The translations under genes were made by a program, and so were the position numbers. A stretch of 64,000 nt of DNA. Source: Cytophaga aurantiaca DSM 3654. GTDB lineage: Bacteria > Bacteroidota > Bacteroidia > Cytophagales > Cytophagaceae. The notes under the pieces were generated by a model. That model had not been told where the DNA came from, searched no databases, and worked only from the letters and a program-made list of their open reading frames with translations. The stretch spans positions 96,730 through 160,729 of the forward strand of contig NZ_KB903622.1 in NCBI RefSeq assembly GCF_000379725.1. The letters are read 5' to 3'. Below are positions 61,801-64,000 of the stretch, piece by piece. Every line of letters begins with the position of its first letter. Positions within the stretch are counted from its first letter, which is position 1.

Positions 61801-62488
61801 CATCTGTAAATGTACCTCCTGGCTTACCTTCTAAAATTGAAATTTGACTTCCCGTACTGTAGCCAACAACTACATCAAATACCTTGTCGTTATTTAAATC
61901 ACAAACGATCATGGAAGAAGGTAAGCGTGATGGGAGTAATGGATATGTTGCAGCAGAAGTGAAATCTAAATTGCCAGGCTTAGAAACATTTAAATAGGTT
62001 GTTAAAGTTGAGTTTGCCCCAAGTATTAAAAGTTCAGAAAGACCCTTTCCATCTAAATTCGCAAGTGAAATATTTGATGGGTTTGTATTCGTTGGAAAAA
62101 CAACAGCAGTGTCATAAATAGGGTCTGTAAATTTACATGGAGATGCAGTTTTAACAGTAAAGAATACGTCACTTTGTACACTTCCAATATTATTATTAGT
62201 AACGGAAATTCGATCATAAGAAGCACCAATTGGAACAACTGCATTTAGTTGAGTAGTACTTATTAAAGTTGTAGAAGCAGCTATTTGACCAAAATAGACT
62301 TGGGAGGCTGTTGAGAAATTCTTTCCGGTTATGGACACAGTAACTCCATTTTTGCCATTTAGTAAATTTACGTTAGATATTGTTGGGCTTTGTGCCAGAA
62401 TACTTTTGATGAAAAAAATAAATATCAGAAATGTCAAAACTCTTTTTTTGCTGATTCCTAAAAAGAATTTATTGATAAATGCATTCAT
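58898..62488 (-). CDS. T9SS type B secreted protein with IPT and FG-GAP domains
   Basis: A 1196-residue cell-surface or secreted protein. In order: signal peptide (VLTFLIFIFFIKSILAQ), IPT/TIG domain (PTISNVNLLNGKNGVTVSIT, residues 34-115), FG-GAP/VCBS repeats with calcium-loop motifs (about 120-480: DLNNDKVFDVVV, DFDEDGFLEIV, DFNNDSNKDIIV, DFNNDGNPDIA, DVDGDGQSDLI), Ig/PKD-like repeats (480-1090), and the gliding-motility C-terminal domain (CHU_C, about 1105-1196: VMTPNNDGLNDGLVI, GNVVYETTNYQNDWRGVNKK, GTYFYVYKEK). This C-terminal domain is the T9SS type B signal. Probably an adhesin or surface filament; the partner is the adjacent PorP/SprF protein. Confidence 0.93.
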   Translation of the reverse strand: MNAFINKFFLGISKKRVLTFLIFIFFIKSILAQSPTISNVNLLNGKNGVTVSITGKNFSTASQVYFGQIAASTTLISTTQLNAVVPIGASYDRISVTNNNIGSVQSDVFFTVKTASPCKFTDPIYDTAVVFPTNTNPSNISLANLDGKGLSELLILGANSTLTTYLNVSKPGNLDFTSAATYPLLPSRLPSSMIVCDLNNDKVFDVVVGYSTGSQISILEGKPGGTFTDAVHITVGKSPKNVAVGDFDEDGFLEIVAANNVDKSLVILKNKNTTLFNFSNYAIVKSLSSTSVTSIDIGDFNNDSNKDIIVTDGDKGYYYPNLTKFNFDKPIELYSPSADIIKIGDYNLDIKTDAIFGTKAGIVGSAFMQSVYKTTMYPDLNFTSSLIDFTGIDFNNDGNPDIAALFPDEKGFNNISFYQNDGSGKFESIKSSIFTGINTNSNLISGDVDGDGQSDLITYNSKGEMYIYRKSSEIYITNPQGTTVCVNTQATVSAETNAGTISWYDSKNNVLGQTGSTLTLPGTQITGTSIIVKAASSNGTCSSTSFTPITIYINQLPTLTASGTFSTPVCPNGTVKVNMSGATTYIWSSADVTGTAGAYTILPKNVTPLNNTTNHTLDYSYTVTGTDVTTGCKNTLPVTARVYNNLAAIATNATNNTICSGQNVAFTISSTSPFDIPGYTWSTSPSGYQPNATTNIANPINPSNIQIPIIYTVSGLINGCQVTANTTIKVNPIPIITPSSLQTIKVGQTYKQDFTVLNGTNTTYTILPVAPSTALPTGFTFTGNTLQSNGAITTAGTYYFSITAKEPLKCDAVTNYKLIIEDLIDPRLIVFPIYVHAGDPDFLIRPSSTLSDGSISYTIKTGFTSSCAKIGSLGFVSSISCADSIPVIVTQVAKDGFRQSVVETYIKISPNPDTKLKLTTTGVLLSNDTTQLKYFTNSDAARAGIQIVQLNNTDIAQINTDGTITTYKQGTVDIEIRVPATSTYEAITRSFTVAIYPAIQKPIIVNDTIIITVDQDTIVNILTNDYGVTNAVAPSQTDIDLENTGVQNKFYSLTIGNFLIDLNGNLNVKPFSGFIGEGRIGYTVTDSLGITSDVGYIFINVIPLTITPPLKANEVMTPNNDGLNDGLVIAYAYLDDNNSLIIMDEIGNVVYETTNYQNDWRGVNKKGDAIEPGTYFYVYKEKGSGRELKNYIQIVK

Positions 62489-62756
62489 AGTTATAATGTT
62501 TAAAAAGTTTCTGTGATAATTCCTTATGCTAAAAAGGATTAGTTAAACTGTTAATCAGACTTCGGGATATAAAAGTAACTGTTTTAATGAAATAAATATA
62601 CGGAAATTCCACATACATAGCATATTGTGGAAAGGGCTTGTATCTCTTTTAAACGCTATATCGTAATGTTTATCTCAATTTTAAATAAATTTTCATTACT
62701 TTATAAAACAACGTATAGGGATTTTTAACAAAAAACATCGATTTTGACATATTGTT
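62489..62756. other. Divergent promoter region, no gene
   Basis: 268 bases between the T9SS cargo and MtfA-like gene, AT-rich. I see no TAnnTTTG box with good spacing and no strong palindrome. Confidence 0.4.
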
Positions 62757-63539
62757 ATGCTTACAATTATTTTAGTAACCTTTGTTTTATTCGGCCTCTT
62801 ATTCAGCTTTAGCCTGAAAAAAAACAAAAAAGTTAAGGCTGTTTTAGCACAGCCTTTTCCTCAGGCCTGGCACACGTATTTGTTAGAAGAAGTTCAGTTT
62901 TATAAAAATCTTTCGGCTGAAGAACAAATAAAATTTCAGAATAAAATAAAACAGTTTTTCGCACAGACGTCCATCACGGGTGTGAAAGACCTTGAAGTTA
63001 CAGATGAATTGAAATTGCTTGTCGCGGCGAGTGCTATTATTCCCGTATTCTTATTTGATGGCTGGGAATATGTAAATCTTGCTGAAGTAATTATTTACGA
63101 TGGTGCCGTAGAGCCCAATCAACGTGGAGATGCAGAACAAGAGGGGATGTTGTTGGGGCAGGTTCGTCCGTTGCAGACCAAACATGTATTGCTCTTATCC
63201 AAACAATATCTCATTCAAGGCTTTGAGTCGATGAACGGAAAATCAAATGTAGGTATTCATGAATTTGCGCATCTGATCGATCAGGCAGACGGAGCAGTAG
63301 ACGGTATCCCCAAAGCGTTTATGTCGGAAGAATTACTGACACCCTGGACAAAAATCATGTATGCGGAAATTGAACGCATTGCCGAGAACCGTTCCGACAT
63401 CAATCCATACGCACTTACAAACCATGCAGAATTCTTTGCCGTGGTATGCGAATACTTTTTTGAAAATCCGGAAAAGTTTCAAGAGAAACATCCGCAGCTG
63501 TATGCGTTGATGAATCAGATATTCAGAAAGGAAGTCTGA
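62757..63539 (+). CDS. MtfA/M90-family zinc peptidase
   Basis: A 260-residue membrane-anchored zinc peptidase. An N-terminal helix (LTIILVTFVLFGLLFSFSL), then the M90 core: GIHEFAHLIDQADG with His168, Glu169, His172, and Glu225 in NHAEFFAVVCEYFFENP. E. coli MtfA (about 265 residues) is a cytosolic peptidase linked to the Mlc glucose regulator; this protein has an extra N-terminal membrane helix, so its role may differ. Confidence 0.9.
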   Translation: MLTIILVTFVLFGLLFSFSLKKNKKVKAVLAQPFPQAWHTYLLEEVQFYKNLSAEEQIKFQNKIKQFFAQTSITGVKDLEVTDELKLLVAASAIIPVFLFDGWEYVNLAEVIIYDGAVEPNQRGDAEQEGMLLGQVRPLQTKHVLLLSKQYLIQGFESMNGKSNVGIHEFAHLIDQADGAVDGIPKAFMSEELLTPWTKIMYAEIERIAENRSDINPYALTNHAEFFAVVCEYFFENPEKFQEKHPQLYALMNQIFRKEV

Positions 63540-63641
63540 ACCGTTGATAAAACTGATGTAAATGATTAAAAATGATAGTATATTATAATTAAATATAAGT
63601 GATAAATAAATTGAATATTTTTCAACTCTCACTTGTAGGAT

Positions 63642-63771
63642 ATGACCCCGGTAGGGGTCATATATTTATAGAAAAGAATATAGTATAATTTCTACGCACA
63701 ATCCCGAAGGGATCATATGAATAGCACCTTATTGCCATACACCTGAATAATCCCTTCGGGATTGCGCGTAG
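63642..63771. repeat. Nested palindrome related to 52029-52344
   Basis: In the 347-base gap 63540-63886, without a gene. ATGACCCCGGTAGGGGTCAT (63642-63661) and a 22-bp inverted repeat CTACGCACAATCCCGAAGGGAT (63692-63713) / ATCCCTTCGGGATTGCGCGTAG (63750-63771), one mismatch. Same two core motifs (GACCCC/GGGGTC and ACGCRCAAT-CCGAAGG) as the larger element. Confidence 0.85.
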
Positions 63772-63831
63772 TTTATCTTCTCTTCTCTTTTATTTCGATT
63801 GCTATAGATATAAATAGATTAGAGTAGGAAT

Positions 63832-63870
63832 AAAAAAATCCCTCTGTTTTAATTAAACAGAGGGATTTTT
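63832..63870. terminator. Bidirectional terminator
   Basis: AAAAAAATCCCTCTGTTT and AAACAGAGGGATTTTT around a short loop, with A/T runs for both strands; it lies between the MtfA-like gene and the partial T9SS cargo. Confidence 0.88.
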
Positions 63871-63886
63871 ATTTAAAGGACTATTA

Positions 63887-64000
63887 TTAATAACTTTTCA
63901 CCAATTTAATAATTGATGTTCCTTTATTCGATGTAACATAAGCGATATACAAACCTGTATTAAAATTGTTTCCAAGTTCAAATGCCGTTGTATTTATATT
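63887..64000 (-). CDS. C-terminal end of a T9SS type A cargo protein (cut by window edge)
   Basis: The last 37 codons and stop (63887-63889), read by hand on the minus strand: FELGNNFNTGLYIAYVTSNK, then GTSIIKLVKSY. This is the final part of a T9SS type A sorting domain (pattern GxYixxV...K.vK). The rest of the protein is beyond the right edge, so its function is unknown. Confidence 0.75.
   Translation of the reverse strand, partial: NINTTAFELGNNFNTGLYIAYVTSNKGTSIIKLVKSY

Overview
The window comes from a Bacteroidota genome, most likely Cytophaga hutchinsonii or a close member of the Cytophagales. This rests on the AT-rich base composition, promoters of the Bacteroidota type (TTTG near -33, TAnnTTTG near -7), type IX secretion (T9SS) sorting domains of types A and B, a PorP/SprF protein, DUF4293 next to truA, a type B L31, and few Shine-Dalgarno sequences. 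The species call is inference.

Layout. 1-5.3 kb: end-truncated RNase R, a two-ATPase peptide-type ABC protein, a small unknown, lipB, a YraN-family protein and manA. 5.5-11.1 kb: a DUF1016/PD-(D/E)XK protein, an FMN-binding stress protein behind a palindromic operator, then a DtxR-family regulator divergent from a di-heme DUF1111 lipoprotein, a Rieske lipoprotein and an outer-membrane porin, with a DtxR/IdeR-like box between. 11.3-22.3 kb (mostly minus strand): sterol-desaturase-family hydroxylase, GH3 glycosidase, lipoprotein, pgi, MORN-like protein, htpG, OmpA/PD40 protein, DUF4293. 22.4-36.3 kb (mostly plus): truA with an ABC-2 exporter pair, a frameshifted nuclease gene, PyrR-like phosphoribosyltransferase, rpmE2, GlmU-like protein, holB, hemC, cyclophilin, RmlD-like reductase, alanine/glycine symporter, ComEA-like protein. 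36.4-42.7 kb: sulfotransferase, then a minus-strand lipid/envelope group (desaturase, LpxL-like acyltransferase, MsbA-like exporter, Wzi/RemB-like barrel). 42.8-46.2 kb: a membrane protein and nuoABCD without the other nuo genes. 46.2-52.0 kb: a probable copper-handling locus with two paralogous CxGxCYL membrane proteins, a Met/His-rich barrel, an MbnP-like lipoprotein, a T9SS-secreted Asp-box protein and a YHS lipoprotein. 52.5-64 kb: beta-carbonic anhydrase, an HExxH mini-protein, and a minus-strand group of a 1196-residue T9SS type B cargo, its PorP/SprF partner and a 1412-residue TPR-CHAT protein; then an MtfA-like peptidase and the end of another T9SS cargo.

The gaps between genes are rich in structured repeats: two REPIN-like nested doublets and a half copy (11.1, 32.5, 33.7 kb), a 316-bp four-layer palindrome with terminal inverted repeats (52.0 kb) and a relative (63.7 kb), several small hairpin families, and 14-bp tandem repeats. 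No rRNA, tRNA, CRISPR array, transposase or prophage gene was found.

The best candidates for undescribed biology are the copper-like locus, the T9SS cargo/PorP-SprF/CHAT unit, the metal-regulated di-heme/Rieske/porin unit, and the nested palindromes. Several genes also have a -7 box only 4-6 bases before the ATG, which suggests near-leaderless mRNAs.
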